NCBI GenBank assembly: GCA_963837335.1
Contig: CAWINS010000081.1
Coordinates: 122,358 to 186,357 of the forward strand
Direction of reading: 5' to 3'
From: RYN-230 sp963837335
GTDB lineage: Bacteria; Actinomycetota; Actinomycetes; Streptosporangiales; Streptosporangiaceae
Length of the DNA: 64,000 nt
How positions within the stretch are numbered: position 1 is the first letter of the stretch; each line of letters begins with the position of its first letter. The position numbers and the translations under genes were made by a program. Below the pieces are notes generated by a model. The model saw nothing but the letters and a program-made list of their open reading frames with translations, was not told where the DNA came from and made no database searches. Positions 1 through 9,299 of the stretch are shown here, piece by piece.

Positions 1-138
1 GGCATCCCCGACCATGCGGCCCGCACCCGGGTCGTGGTGCTGGAGGGCGAAACCCACGCACTGTCGAGGAAGCCCGGGGCGGCCGGCGCGGCCGCCGCGG
101 CCTGGCTGGCGGAACTGCTGGGACTCGCGCACGCCTGA
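1..138 (+). CDS. C-terminal fragment, probable alpha/beta hydrolase
   Basis: The window opens inside a reading frame that codes 45 residues before a TGA stop at 136-138. It reads RVVVLEGETHALSRKPG and then an Ala-rich helix ending in WLAELLGLAHA. A strand followed by G-E-x-H and a terminal amphipathic helix is the usual end of a small alpha/beta hydrolase, where the His is the last member of the catalytic triad. The nucleophile and acid residues lie outside the window, so the assignment rests on this tail only. A different enzyme with a similar C-terminus is possible. Confidence 0.42.
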   Translation, partial: GIPDHAARTRVVVLEGETHALSRKPGAAGAAAAAWLAELLGLAHA

Positions 139-262
139 CCCCGGGCTCAGCTCAGAAAGGGGGGCCGGGATGGGGGAGCGTAATCGGGGACGCGTGGCGG
201 TCGGGGACCGCGCCGCAGCACCGGTAAGCGGCACCGCCAACAGCACCCGCGAATAAGGCTGG

Positions 263-523
263 CTAGGCCGCGGGCTCAGCGGGGGCAGCCACCTGGGGAG
301 CGTGGTGGTGGGCTGCGGGGATGATACCGCTGTTCGCGCTCACATCTGTGGGCCGGTGCGGGGCTACCGTGTCCCCGCCAGGCAGCAGTTCGCCGGTGTC
401 CTCGAACACGACGATGCCATTGCAGAGCAGGCTCCAGCCCTGCTCGGGGTGGCTGACAAGAGTCCGGGCCGCCTCACGATCCAGCGCTCGCGCGTCCGGA
501 CATGGTGGCGTATGCGGGCACAT
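263..523 (-). CDS. DUF5999 family protein
   Basis: This 86-residue protein starts MCPHTPPCPDARALDREAAR and contains SHPEQGWSLLCNGIVVFED followed by TGELLPGG and APHRP. That is the hallmark of DUF5999, a small actinobacterial family of unknown function. The paired Cys and His residues at the N-terminus (C2, H4, C8) and the later C34 could bind a metal, but this is inference. The ~25-residue His/Ala/Pro-rich tail after the conserved core is longer than the usual family end. It is a single-gene unit, convergent with the partial hydrolase, and ~200 bp of less GC-rich DNA upstream (524-731) probably holds its promoter. Confidence 0.85.
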   Translation of the reverse strand: MCPHTPPCPDARALDREAARTLVSHPEQGWSLLCNGIVVFEDTGELLPGGDTVAPHRPTDVSANSGIIPAAHHHAPQVAAPAEPAA

Positions 524-731
524 ACGTGTGCCTCCTGGTTAACGTCTCGCTGTGGTGTTGATCACTGTTAGTGTGCCGGCTTTACCCCGCACACGACATA
601 GTCAGTTGTGACGATTTATCGCGTCACTCTTTGTTACTAGTAGCTAGTAGCATACGTGACCCGGCTCACGTAATTGGGTATCCCGTATAGGGCGTCGGCG
701 TCACATATTCGCATAGGTCGGCCGGATTCTG

Positions 732-1187
732 TTACCGACTTGTAACTGCGTCTGCGCCGGCCGGCTGGAAGCCGGGCGCGAGCTCATCCGATCCGCGGGT
801 GACCGCGCTCCGCGGGACCGGGGGAATGCCGGTCAGCCGGTGACTCTCGCGCAGCGTGAGCAGCCGTTCGGCCTCTGCGGACCAGACCCGGACCGGCGGC
901 GTCGCCTTGGCCTTGCGCCGGTAGATACGGTCGTCGTAGCCCAGCGGCCCGATCGCGACCCGCTCGGCCGCGTAGGCGGCCCGCATCACGTCGGTCAGCG
1001 CCGTGTCCAGGCGCTTGGCCAGCCGGTACCGCTCGGTCAGGGGGGCGTTGGTTCCCTCGGCGCGACGCAGTTCCTGCTCGGCGGACCGGGCCTCGGCGAG
1101 CAGGTCGTCGAAACGGGCGGCGAGCGCCTGGTCGGCGGCGAACTTCTGCTCAGCCTCCTGGCTGGCCTGCTTGCGTCTCGGGATCAT
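732..1187 (-). CDS. Hypothetical coiled-coil protein
   Basis: This 151-residue protein has no recognised family. Residues ~1-75 are rich in Ala, Glu, Arg and Leu with heptad-like spacing (EAEQKFAADQALAARFDDLL), which suggests a helical hairpin or coiled coil. Residues ~78-115 form a short basic module containing GYDDRIYRRKAKATPPVRVW. The C-terminus is Pro/Gly-rich and probably disordered. An AGGAG ribosome site sits six bases before the ATG at 1187. It follows the ABC exporter genes on the same strand, with 102 bp between, and could be the last gene of that unit. There is no signal peptide or membrane segment. Confidence 0.65.
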   Translation of the reverse strand: MIPRRKQASQEAEQKFAADQALAARFDDLLAEARSAEQELRRAEGTNAPLTERYRLAKRLDTALTDVMRAAYAAERVAIGPLGYDDRIYRRKAKATPPVRVWSAEAERLLTLRESHRLTGIPPVPRSAVTRGSDELAPGFQPAGADAVTSR

Positions 1188-1289
1188 GGTGCGCTCCTAC
1201 GTCACGCTGGAATCTCTGGCCGGTACGGGGCCAACGGCGAGCCTAGCGGATGGCGCCCCGGCGCCACCGGGGGCCGCCCGGCGCCCGGT

Positions 1290-3214
1290 CTACGCGAGGC
1301 TGTCCAGCCAGTCGGTGTGCAGCGCCGAGTACTCACCGTCGGCGGCGAGCAGCAGGCCGGGCGGCCCGTCCTCCACGACGCGCCCGGCGCTGAGCACCAG
1401 CACCCGGTCCGCGATCTCCACCGTGGACAGCCGGTGCGCGATGATCATCGCCGTCCGCCCGGCCAGGATGGTGCGCAGCGCCCGCTGGACCAGCTGCTCG
1501 CTGGGGATGTCCAGCAGGGAGGTGGCCTCGTCGAGGACCAGGACGGCGGGCGCGGCGAGGAACGCGCGGGCGAACGCGACCAGCTGGCGCTGCCCGGCTG
1601 ACAGCCGCCCGCCCCGCTTGCCCACGTCCGCGGCGTAGCCGCCGGGCAGCGCGGAGATGAAGCCGTCCGCGCCGATGGCCCGGGCCGCTGCTTCGACGTC
1701 CGCCTGGGTGGCGTCCGGCCGGCCGAGCCGGATGTTGTCGGCCACGGACCCGGAGAACACGAAGTTCTCCTGGGTGACCAGGACAATTTCCCGGCGCAGC
1801 ACCCGGTCCGGCAGGTCCCGCAGGTCGACGCCGTCCAGCCGGACACTGCCCTGGTCCGGGTCGTAGAAGCGGGCCAGCAGCCGGGCCACGGTAGTCTTCC
1901 CGGCCCCGGTCGCCCCCACCAGGGCCATGGTCTGCCCGGCCGGGATGGTCAGGTCCAGCCCGGGCAGCACCGGCGTGGCCCGGTAGCCGAACCGCACCGA
2001 CTCGAACCGGACCTCCCGGCCCCCGGCCCGGGCGCCCGGGCCGCCGCGCGATGGTTCCGGGCCCGGGGCGCCGCCGGCCGGCTCCATCCCCGGGCTGCGG
2101 CGTGGCGGCTCCATCCGCTGGCGGCCGCGTGGCGGCAGGGGCACCGGGTGGGCAGGCTCCGGCACCGCGGGCGGCTCATCCAGCACGCCGGAGATCTTCT
2201 CCAGCGAGGCGGCGGCGGACTGGAACGAGTTGTAGAACTGGGACAGGTCCTGCAGCGGGTCGAAGAACCGGCCCAGGTACAGCAGGAACGTGGCCAGCAC
2301 CCCGACCTTGATGTCGCCGTCGATCACCCGCAGCCCGCCGTAGCACAGCACGACCCCGGTCGCCACGTTGCCGACCAGGGTGATCCCCGGCGCGTACACG
2401 GCCAGGACCCGGGACGAACGAAGGCTGGCCGCCGCGTAGCTCTCGTTGAGGCGGCCGAAGATCTCCTCGTTGCGCTGTTCCCTGCGGAACGCCTGCACGG
2501 CGCGGATACCACCGAAGGTCTCCACGAAGTGGACGATGACCTGGGCGATCGTTTCCCGGGTCCGCCGGTAGGCCAGTGCGGACTCGCGCCGGAACCACAT
2601 CGTCAGCCAGGCCAGCGGGACGAAGCCGGCCAGCACCACCAGCGCGAGCGGCCAGTCCAGCAGCAGCATCCCGGCTCCCACCAGGATCAGCGAGAGCGCC
2701 GCGGAGACCAGGGCGTCCAGGCCGTCGTCGAACAGGTCGGAGATGGAATCGATGTCAGACACCTGCCGGGAGATGACCCGCCCTGAGGTGTAGTGCTCGT
2801 GGAACGCGACCGGCAGCTCCTGGAAGTGCCAGGAACAGCCGCTGGCGCAATTCCAGGACCACCGTCTCGCCGAGCTTGCCCATCGAGTAGATGAACCCCC
2901 GGCTGGCCACGGCCTGGATGCCCACGGCGGCCGCGAAGCCGGCCACGTACAGCGCCATCGGGGCCAGGTCACCGCCGTGCAGCAGGGGCGGGATACCCCG
3001 GTCGATGGCCACGCCGACCAGCCAGGGACCGGCCAGCGCGGCCAGGCTCGCGGTCACGATGAGCAGCGAACGTGACGATCACCCGGGCCCGCTGCGGGCG
3101 CAGCAGGCTGAACAGGAGCCGCCGGGCCCGGCGGCGCAGCAGTGCGGCCAGGCCGCCGGTCACCTCATCGGCGTCTTCCGCGGCGATCCCGCGCCACGCG
3201 TCGGAGGTGGTCAT
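1290..3214 (-). CDS. ABC exporter half-transporter, canonical-ATPase subunit (frameshifted)
   Basis: This is the second subunit of a heterodimeric type IV (drug/lipid) ABC exporter: a six-helix membrane domain followed by an ATPase domain. The ATPase half shows Walker A GATGAGKTT, signature LSAGQ, Walker B VLVLDEATS with the catalytic Glu, and the H-loop IAHRLST. The reading frame is broken twice, near 3070 (after ARVIVT) and near 2830 (after RQRLFLAL), yet all parts of a ~640-residue exporter are present in order. I therefore treat the breaks as sequence errors. A Pro/Arg/Gly-rich linker (about 2040-2160) separates the two domains. Its ATG overlaps the stop of the upstream partner by four bases, so the pair is translationally coupled. 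Confidence 0.85.
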
Positions 3215-5034
3215 GAGGCCGCCTGCTCTCCGCTGACCGGCTCGTCCAGGCCGCTCATCAGCTCCCGGTACCTGGGCTGGGTGGCCAGCAGGTGCGCGTG
3301 CGTGCCGATCGCGGCGATCACCCCGTCGCGGAGCAGGGCCACCTTGTCCGCGAGCATCACCGTGGACGGCCGGTGCGCCACCACCAGCGCGGTGGTCTCG
3401 GCCAGCAGACCGCTCAGCGCCTTGGTCACCTTCGCCTCGGTGTGCACGTCCAGCGCGGACAGCGGGTCGTCCAGGATCAGCAGCGATGGCCGGGCCAGGA
3501 TGGCCCGGGCCAGCGCCACCCGCTGCCGCTGGCCGCCCGACAGGGCCATGCCCTGCTCGCCGATCCGGGTGTCCAGGCCCCAGGGCAGGTCGTGCACGAA
3601 CCCGGCCTGCGCCATGGCCAGCGCCGCCTCGATCGCGGCGTCATCGGCGTCGGGCGCGCCGTAGCTGACGTTCTCCCGGACGCTGGCCGAGAACAACGTC
3701 GGGTCCTCGAACGCGCAGCCGACCCGGGACCGCAGTACCGGCAGCGGCAGCCGCCGGACATCGGTGCCGTCCAGCAGCACGGCGCCCGACGTCACATCGG
3801 CGAGCCGGGGGACCAGTTGCAGCAGGGTCGTCTTGCCCGACCCGGTCGCCCCGGCCAGGACCATGGTCTGGCCCGGCTCGACGGTCAGCGTCACGTCGCG
3901 CAGTAAAGCCTGCTCCGCGCCCGGGTAGCTGAACCCCACGTGGTCGAAGACCAGCCGGGCCGGCCGGGCCCGGCGGCCGGCCGGGCGTCCCGTGGTCCCG
4001 GCCCGGGGACCGGCCGGGCTGCTGATCGCGGGCGGGGTGTCCAGGATCTCGAAGATCCGCTGGGCCGCGGTGGCCGCTTCCTGGCCGCCAGCCAGGATGT
4101 AGCCCATCGACTCGATGGGCCAGACCAGCGCGAGGGTCAGCGTGATGAACGCGACCAGGCCGCCCAGGGTCAGCTCGTGCCGGCTGACCGCGATGGCCCC
4201 GAGCAGCAGCAGGAGGCCGATCAGCGCGTTCGGGATCAGGTCGAGACCGGCCCAGAACGTGCTGCGCAGCCGGGCCTTCTGAAGCTCGGTCCCGAACACC
4301 TCGAGGGCCTGGCCGCGATGCTGCCCGGCCGCCTGGTCACCCCGGCCGAGCGCCTTGAGCACGCGGATCCCGGTCGCGGCCTCTTCCACGTAGGTAGCCA
4401 GGTCGCCCTGCTGGTCCTGGGCGCGCCGGGAGAGCACCCGGTAGGTCTGCTGGAACCGGGTGCTGGCCGCCACCACGGGCAGGAAGACGGTGGCGGTGAG
4501 CAGGCCGAGCCACCAGTTCAGCCGGATCAGCAGCAGAACCACCGCGATGAACGTGACCACGTTCGTGACCAGGAAGATCGTGCCGAAGCCGGCGAACCGC
4601 CGGATCGCCGACAGGTCGGTGGTCGCCCGGGACAGCAGCTGGCCGGACTGCCACTCGTCGTGGAAGGCGGGTGGCAGCCGCTGCAGGTGCGCGTAGATGT
4701 CCGCCCGCATGGACCGCTCCATCCCGGTGACCGCGTTCGCCTGCATCCACCGGCGGAGGAAGTTCAGCAGCGCCTGGCCGGCGCCCAGGCCGACCGCGGC
4801 CGCGCCGATCGGCAGCAGCAGGCTGCGCTCCCCCTGGCTGATCGCCCCGTCGATCATGGATTTGGTCAGCAGCGGAATGGCGATTTCGGCGCCCACAGCC
4901 ACGATCGCGCAGGCGAGCATGATCACCAGCTGCCACCGGTAGGGACGCAAATAGACCCGGGTCCGCCAGAGTGACGCGAGGGGGGTCGCCCCACGGCCGG
5001 CAGGCGTGTTACGGCCAGGTTCATGGGGGGGCAT
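3211..5034 (-). CDS. ABC exporter half-transporter, degenerate-ATPase subunit
   Basis: This 607-residue protein is the first subunit of the heterodimeric exporter. The N-terminal ~330 residues hold six hydrophobic helices starting near YRWQLVIMLACAIVAV. The ATPase domain follows, with Walker A GATGSGKTT and signature LSGGQ. Walker B is LLILDDPLSALD, so the catalytic Glu is replaced by Asp. This is known from TM287/288-type heterodimers, where one composite ATP site does not hydrolyse efficiently. The partner's LSAGQ signature deviates too, and in the dimer it would face this same site. The substrate cannot be told; multidrug, lipid or peptide export are all possible. The start is the ATG at 5034, with weak ribosome-site complementarity. 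Confidence 0.92.
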   Translation of the reverse strand: MPPHEPGRNTPAGRGATPLASLWRTRVYLRPYRWQLVIMLACAIVAVGAEIAIPLLTKSMIDGAISQGERSLLLPIGAAAVGLGAGQALLNFLRRWMQANAVTGMERSMRADIYAHLQRLPPAFHDEWQSGQLLSRATTDLSAIRRFAGFGTIFLVTNVVTFIAVVLLLIRLNWWLGLLTATVFLPVVAASTRFQQTYRVLSRRAQDQQGDLATYVEEAATGIRVLKALGRGDQAAGQHRGQALEVFGTELQKARLRSTFWAGLDLIPNALIGLLLLLGAIAVSRHELTLGGLVAFITLTLALVWPIESMGYILAGGQEAATAAQRIFEILDTPPAISSPAGPRAGTTGRPAGRRARPARLVFDHVGFSYPGAEQALLRDVTLTVEPGQTMVLAGATGSGKTTLLQLVPRLADVTSGAVLLDGTDVRRLPLPVLRSRVGCAFEDPTLFSASVRENVSYGAPDADDAAIEAALAMAQAGFVHDLPWGLDTRIGEQGMALSGGQRQRVALARAILARPSLLILDDPLSALDVHTEAKVTKALSGLLAETTALVVAHRPSTVMLADKVALLRDGVIAAIGTHAHLLATQPRYRELMSGLDEPVSGEQAAS

Positions 5035-5297
5035 TACTCGAACGCTAGCTGCCGTCTGCCGCTATGTCACCTGGATTTTCCCTGGCTGCGCGGGGGTGCC
5101 GCGGGCAGCGGCGCGAGGCATCCCGGGCCGGCCTGCAGGAAAGAAACAGGAAGATTTCATTATTAGTCCGGACGTAACAGGTGTGTCACCTCATCGCCGC
5201 TATGTGGTGGCCGGGTAGCGGCCGCTGGGCAACTCTGGCACGCTGGCTAGCCCGGGGGGGCTCGCGCAGCGGTGCCGTACGCCGGCAGGGAGGGACC

Positions 5298-6174
5298 GTG
5301 GAGCGCACGGATTCTGGGGGCAGGCAACCCGTGCGGAGCTGGTCACCTGGCCCAGCTCTCGCCGCTTTTCATGACGGCGTGACCGTCATCTGCGAGATTT
5401 CCGCGCAGTTCGGGGACGAAGGGTGGACCGCGCCGTCGCCCTGCCCGGAATGGCGGGTCATCGACCTGGCCGGTCACTTGCGGTGCGTCGCCGACGACTT
5501 CCACGAGTACCTCGATGACGCCCCGGCCAGCCGGCTCGCCCGGCTGATGGCCCGGGGAGCGCACCCGGACACGCTGGCCCGCAAGCTGGCCCGGCAGAAC
5601 GCCGCGGAACTCGCCGCGCTGCCCGATGCGTCCGGGCCGGAGCATATCGACGCGTTCGCCAGCTCGGCCCGGGCGTACGCGCAACGCCTGCTGCCCATCT
5701 GGGATCTGCCGCATCACCAGTACCGGGACGTGCTGGTCACGGTGGGCGGGATGGCCGGCGCCGCGTGCGCGGAGTGGCATCTGCACGCCTGGGACCTGGC
5801 CCGGGCGCAGGGCAAGGATTACCGTCCCGCCGACCCGGACATGCTGCTCCACGGCTGGAGAGCGGGGATGCCGCACCTGCCGCTGGAGGGGCCGGCCTGC
5901 CCTTGCACCGCTACGAGGCCAGCCTGTACGAGGCCGGCCCTACGACGCTGGCCCGTACGACACCGGCCCGTACGCCACTGGCCCCTACGAGACCGGTCCC
6001 TACCGCGCTGGCCGCTACGACAGGCCGGGGCCCGAGCACGCCGTGGCCGCGGAGGTGGCGACGGCCCGCGCAGCGGCGGCCGGCCCGGCCGTGCGCGAGG
6101 ACCCGTGGCACGTCATGCTCCAGGCATCAGGCAGGATTTCGCTGGGCAGGATTTCTCCTGGTCCGGTGCTGTAG
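5298..6174 (+). CDS. MDMPI/TIGR03083-type protein, N-domain plus repeat (frameshifted)
   Basis: The N-terminal ~200 residues match the mycothiol-dependent maleylpyruvate isomerase N-terminal fold (DinB-like four-helix bundle). Typical signs are APSPCPEWRVIDLAGHL, where the His is a probable metal ligand, then the paired H residues of DLPHHQYRD and CAEWHLHAWDLARA. The frame shifts near 5890 and again near 5937, inside a 15-bp repeat. After that the expected C-terminus reads REDPWHVMLQASGR. The repeat codes a GPYDTGPYATGPYETGPY stretch that family members normally lack. The GTG at 5298 follows a GGCAGGGAGGG ribosome site. A role in mycothiol- or thiol-dependent chemistry is family knowledge; the substrate is unknown. 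Confidence 0.72.
5923..6026 (+). repeat. 15-bp coding minisatellite, 7 units
   Basis: There are seven consecutive units of the form CCGTACGACACCGGC. Six are 15 bp and the second (5938-5951) is 14 bp. The short unit shifts the reading frame of the host gene. Units differ by one to four bases, mostly at the second codon, giving PYD/PYA/PYE variants followed by TGP or AGP. This fits expansion by replication slippage followed by point divergence. Confidence 0.85.
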
Positions 6175-6268
6175 TCCTGAGCGGCCCGGCCCCGCTGCCG
6201 CCGGTCCCGGTCCCCGGGAACCCGGCGGGCGGGCCGCGCCGCGCAGGCTCGTCGAAGGGATAGTGCTG

Positions 6269-7475
6269 ATGGCATTCGATGTCGGTTCCGTGCGGGCGGC
6301 CTATCCGGCCCTGGCGGACGGGTTCGCCTACCTGGACGGTGCCGCGGGGACCCAGGTTCCGGTCAGCGTCATCGACGCCATCGGCGCCGCCTACCGGGCC
6401 GGGCTGGGCAACGCGGGCGGCGAGTTCCCGGCCAGCCACCGCTCGACCGCGCTGACCGCCGAATGCCGCCAGGCCGTCGCCGACCTGGTCGGCGGGAGCC
6501 CGGACGGGGTGATCCTGGGACCGAACATGACCACCCTCACCTACCGGCTGGCCTACACGCTGGCCAGCCAGTGGGGCCCGGGAGACGAGGTGGTCGTCTC
6601 CCAGCTCGACCACGACGCGAACGTGCGGCCCTGGATCCACGCCGCGCAGCGGGCAGGCGCCACCGTCCGCTGGGCAGAAGTCGACATATCGACAGGAGAG
6701 CTTCCGCCCGGCCCAGTACGCCGACCTGCTGTCCGAGCGGACCCGGCTGGTCGCGGTCACCGCGGCCAGCAACGTCCTGGGCACCCGGCCCGAGGTCGCC
6801 GCGATCACCGCGCAGGCGCGGGGGGTGGGAGCGCTCAGCTACGTGGACGGGGTGCACGCCACCCCGCACGGCCCGGTGGACGTGGCCGCGCTCGGCGCGG
6901 ATTTCTACGCGACCAGTGCCTACAAGTGGTCCGGCCCGCATGTGGGGGCGGTGATCGCGGACCCGGGCCTGCTGGAGACGCTGCACCCGGACAAGCTGAT
7001 GCCCGCCCCCGACTCGGTGCCCGAGCGGTTCGAGCAGGGCACGCCGCCCTTCGCCGACCTGGCCGGGGTCACCGCGGCCGTCGACCACCTGGCCCAGCTG
7101 GCGGGCAGCACGCCAGGCCCGCGGCGGCAGCGGCTGCTCACCTCGATGGCCGCGGTGGAAGACCACGAGCAGAGCCTGTTCCAGGTCCTGCAGGACGGCC
7201 TGGCCCGGATGGGCCACGTGACCAGCTACGGGAAAGCGGCCCGCCGCGCCCCGACCGCATACTTCACGGTGGACGGGCGCGCGCCCGGCGACGTCGCGCG
7301 TTACCTGGCCAGCCGGGGCGTCAACGTCTGGAGCGGGCACAATTACGCCTGGGAGCTGACCGGCATCCTCGGTATCCGCGACTCGGGCGGCGCGGTCCGG
7401 GCAGGCCTGGTGCACTACAACGACCGGTCCGACGTGGACCGCCTCCTCGAGGCCCTGGCCGCCCTGGCGGGGTGA
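6269..7475 (+). CDS. Class V aminotransferase / cysteine desulfurase-like enzyme (frameshifted)
   Basis: This is a pyridoxal-phosphate enzyme of the aminotransferase class V fold, ~400 residues. The N-terminal FAYLDGAAGTQVP, the cofactor-contact segment GPNMTTLTYRLAYTL, the Asp region YVDGVHATPH and the lysine motif ATSAYKWSGPH are all present. The lysine in SAYKW should form the Schiff base. The frame changes once near 6700 and the domain continues without loss. Members annotated as SufS-like or isopenicillin-epimerase-like include many of unknown substrate, and there is no suf operon here, so desulfurase activity is not established. The ATG at 6269 has GAAGGGA upstream at good spacing; the GTG at 6263 would be too close. 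Confidence 0.8.
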
Positions 7476-7476
7476 C

Positions 7477-7929
7477 TCAGTCGCCGGGGTGGTGGTCGGC
7501 GAACGTGTAGCGGTACAGGCGGGTGGAGCGGGACTGGAAGCCGACCCGCTCGTAGAGGCGGCCGGCCGCCTCGCGGGAAGGCCGCGAGGTGAGGTCCACG
7601 GTCCTGGCCCCGGCCTTCTCGGCGATGCGCAGCGCCTCGATGGTCAGGATCTGGCCGATGCCCTGGCCCCGCGCGGCCTCGTCCACGATCACGTCCTCGA
7701 TCCAGGCCCGCACCCCGGTGGGGATCGGGAACATCACGAGGGTCAGCGTGCCGGAGATCTTCCCATCCGAGCGGGCGATGAGCAGCGTGGCGGCATCCGA
7801 GCTGAGCACCCCCTCCAGCACGGCCCGGTCAGCCGGGGGAGCACTCCTGGACAGCTGGGGCAGCAGGACGCCAAACGCCTCGACCACCTCATCGGTTACT
7901 TCACGCAACACTTCGACGCTCACAGTCAC
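7477..7929 (-). CDS. GNAT-family N-acetyltransferase
   Basis: This is a 150-residue single-domain GNAT protein. The acetyl-CoA pyrophosphate loop is visible as DEAARGQGIGQIL (around residue 90), after the strand WIEDVIVDE. The late motif is RPSREAAGRLYERVGF near residue 125. This layout resembles small-molecule or antibiotic acetyltransferases, but nothing fixes the substrate. The start is GTG at 7929. It converges with the aminotransferase gene, leaving one base between the stops. Confidence 0.82.
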   Translation of the reverse strand: MTVSVEVLREVTDEVVEAFGVLLPQLSRSAPPADRAVLEGVLSSDAATLLIARSDGKISGTLTLVMFPIPTGVRAWIEDVIVDEAARGQGIGQILTIEALRIAEKAGARTVDLTSRPSREAAGRLYERVGFQSRSTRLYRYTFADHHPGD

Positions 7930-8053
7930 GCGGGCACTTTATCGCGCGGCCCGGCCGGTTCGCGGGAAAGCCCGGGCGACCGACCGGAACGGTCGCCGGG
8001 TCAGCCGATCGCCGCAGGCACCTGATTACGCCAGCAGGCGGCTGGCCGCGCCC

Positions 8054-8371
8054 TCAGGCCACGCCGAGGGCGTGCAGCCCGGCCGCGGTGCCGGCCGCCG
8101 CGACGATGACCACCAGGAATGGCGCGCGGAGCAGGAGCGCGGCGGCCGCCGCGCCCAGGCCGGCCAGCCGGGCCGGGTCGATGGCCAGGGACTGGCCATG
8201 GCCCACGGCCTGCACCGCGATCAGGGCGGCGAGCAACGCCACCGGGACCAGGGTGGCGAACCGCTGCGCCCGGGGATGAGCCAGCCACCGCGGCGGCACG
8301 GTCAGCCCAGCCAGTTTGAGTGCGTAACAGCTCACCGCGGTGACCAGCACGGCGATCCAGGTCGCGCTCAC
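8054..8371 (-). CDS. azlD: AzlD-type branched-chain amino acid export subunit
   Basis: This 105-residue hydrophobic protein has about four membrane helices: SATWIAVLVTAVSCYALKL, RFATLVPVALLAALIAVQAV, LAGLGAAAALLLRAPFL and the C-terminal IVAAAGTAAGLHALG. Size, helix count and position after AzlC match AzlD, the small partner of the AzlC permease, which exports branched-chain amino acids or analogues. Its GTG start overlaps the azlC stop by GTGA, so the two are translationally coupled. Confidence 0.85.
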   Translation of the reverse strand: MSATWIAVLVTAVSCYALKLAGLTVPPRWLAHPRAQRFATLVPVALLAALIAVQAVGHGQSLAIDPARLAGLGAAAAALLLRAPFLVVIVAAAGTAAGLHALGVA

Positions 8372-9258
8372 CGGCACGGCCTGTCGACGGCGGTACCCGG
8401 CGCCCCGTCCTGCCCGGCGGGGCGGGCGGCGCCCGCACCGCTGGCGGCACCCGCCCCCGCGCCCGCGCCGTCGGCGGCACCGGCACCGGGAGCGGCGGCA
8501 CCCGGACCCGCACCGGGTGCTGGGCCGGCACCCGCACCGGCGGCGGGCAGCAACGCCGCGCCGAGCGCCGCCACCGAGGCCAGGACCACCGGGAGCCCGG
8601 GCGGGAAGAACGGGGTGGCAGCCAGGGCGATGGCCGCCCCGGCCAGCGCGACCGCCCGCTCGGTCCGGCCGTCGCGCAGCCGCGGCCACAGCAACGCCAG
8701 GAACGCCGCGGGCCCGACCACGTCCAGGCCGAAGGAGTCAGGGGAGCCCAGCCGGCCCGCGCCGAGCGCGCCGGCCAGCGTCGCCGCGTTCCAGGTCAGG
8801 TACAGGCTGCCGAAGGTGGCCAGGAACCCGGCCCGGGCCGGGGCGCGCCCCGGCCGGCCCAGGGCCTGCTGGCCCAGCGCCACCGCCGTCGACTCATCGG
8901 TGATGCCCTGCGCGGCCAGCAGCCGGAACGGGCCACGAAAGCCCAGCAAGCTGGCCAGGCGCAGGCCGTACAGGCCGTTGCGGCTGCCGAGCAGGACCGC
9001 ACTGGCGGTCCCTGCGATCAGGTTGCCGCCGCCGGCCACCGCGGCGGCCAGCGCAAACTGCGACGCGCCGGTGTAGGCGACCAGGCTGAGCACGCAGGCC
9101 TGCGCCGGGCTCAGCCCGGAGGCCACGGCGGCGGCCCCGAACGCGAGGCCGGAGGTGCCCACCGCCAGCCCGAGAGCGATGCCATCCCGGGCGGCCCGCT
9201 TCACCGGCTCCGCTGAGGTCGCGGCCCGCTTCGCCGGCTCCGCTGACGTCTCTGCCAT
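8368..9258 (-). CDS. azlC: AzlC-type branched-chain amino acid exporter with Ala/Gly/Pro tail
   Basis: The first ~230 residues form an AzlC permease. They contain LGLAVGTSGLAFGAAAVASG, the conserved LVAYTGASQFALAAAVAGGG and GITDESTAVALGQ. After the last membrane helix the protein carries an unusual ~65-residue low-complexity tail of A, G and P (PGAGPGAAAPGAGAADG and similar) ending at RPCR. The tail is probably cytoplasmic or disordered and reads like a coding minisatellite. The N-terminus repeats TSAEPAKRAA/TSAEPVKRAA. Upstream, on the same strand, lies an AraC-type gene, a common arrangement for azlCD control. Confidence 0.86.
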   Translation of the reverse strand: MAETSAEPAKRAATSAEPVKRAARDGIALGLAVGTSGLAFGAAAVASGLSPAQACVLSLVAYTGASQFALAAAVAGGGNLIAGTASAVLLGSRNGLYGLRLASLLGFRGPFRLLAAQGITDESTAVALGQQALGRPGRAPARAGFLATFGSLYLTWNAATLAGALGAGRLGSPDSFGLDVVGPAAFLALLWPRLRDGRTERAVALAGAAIALAATPFFPPGLPVVLASVAALGAALLPAAGAGAGPAPGAGPGAAAPGAGAADGAGAGAGAASGAGAARPAGQDGAPGTAVDRPCR

Positions 9259-9299
9259 ACCGGGAGGCTATGGCGCACCCCGGTGCGCTGGCTTGAACG

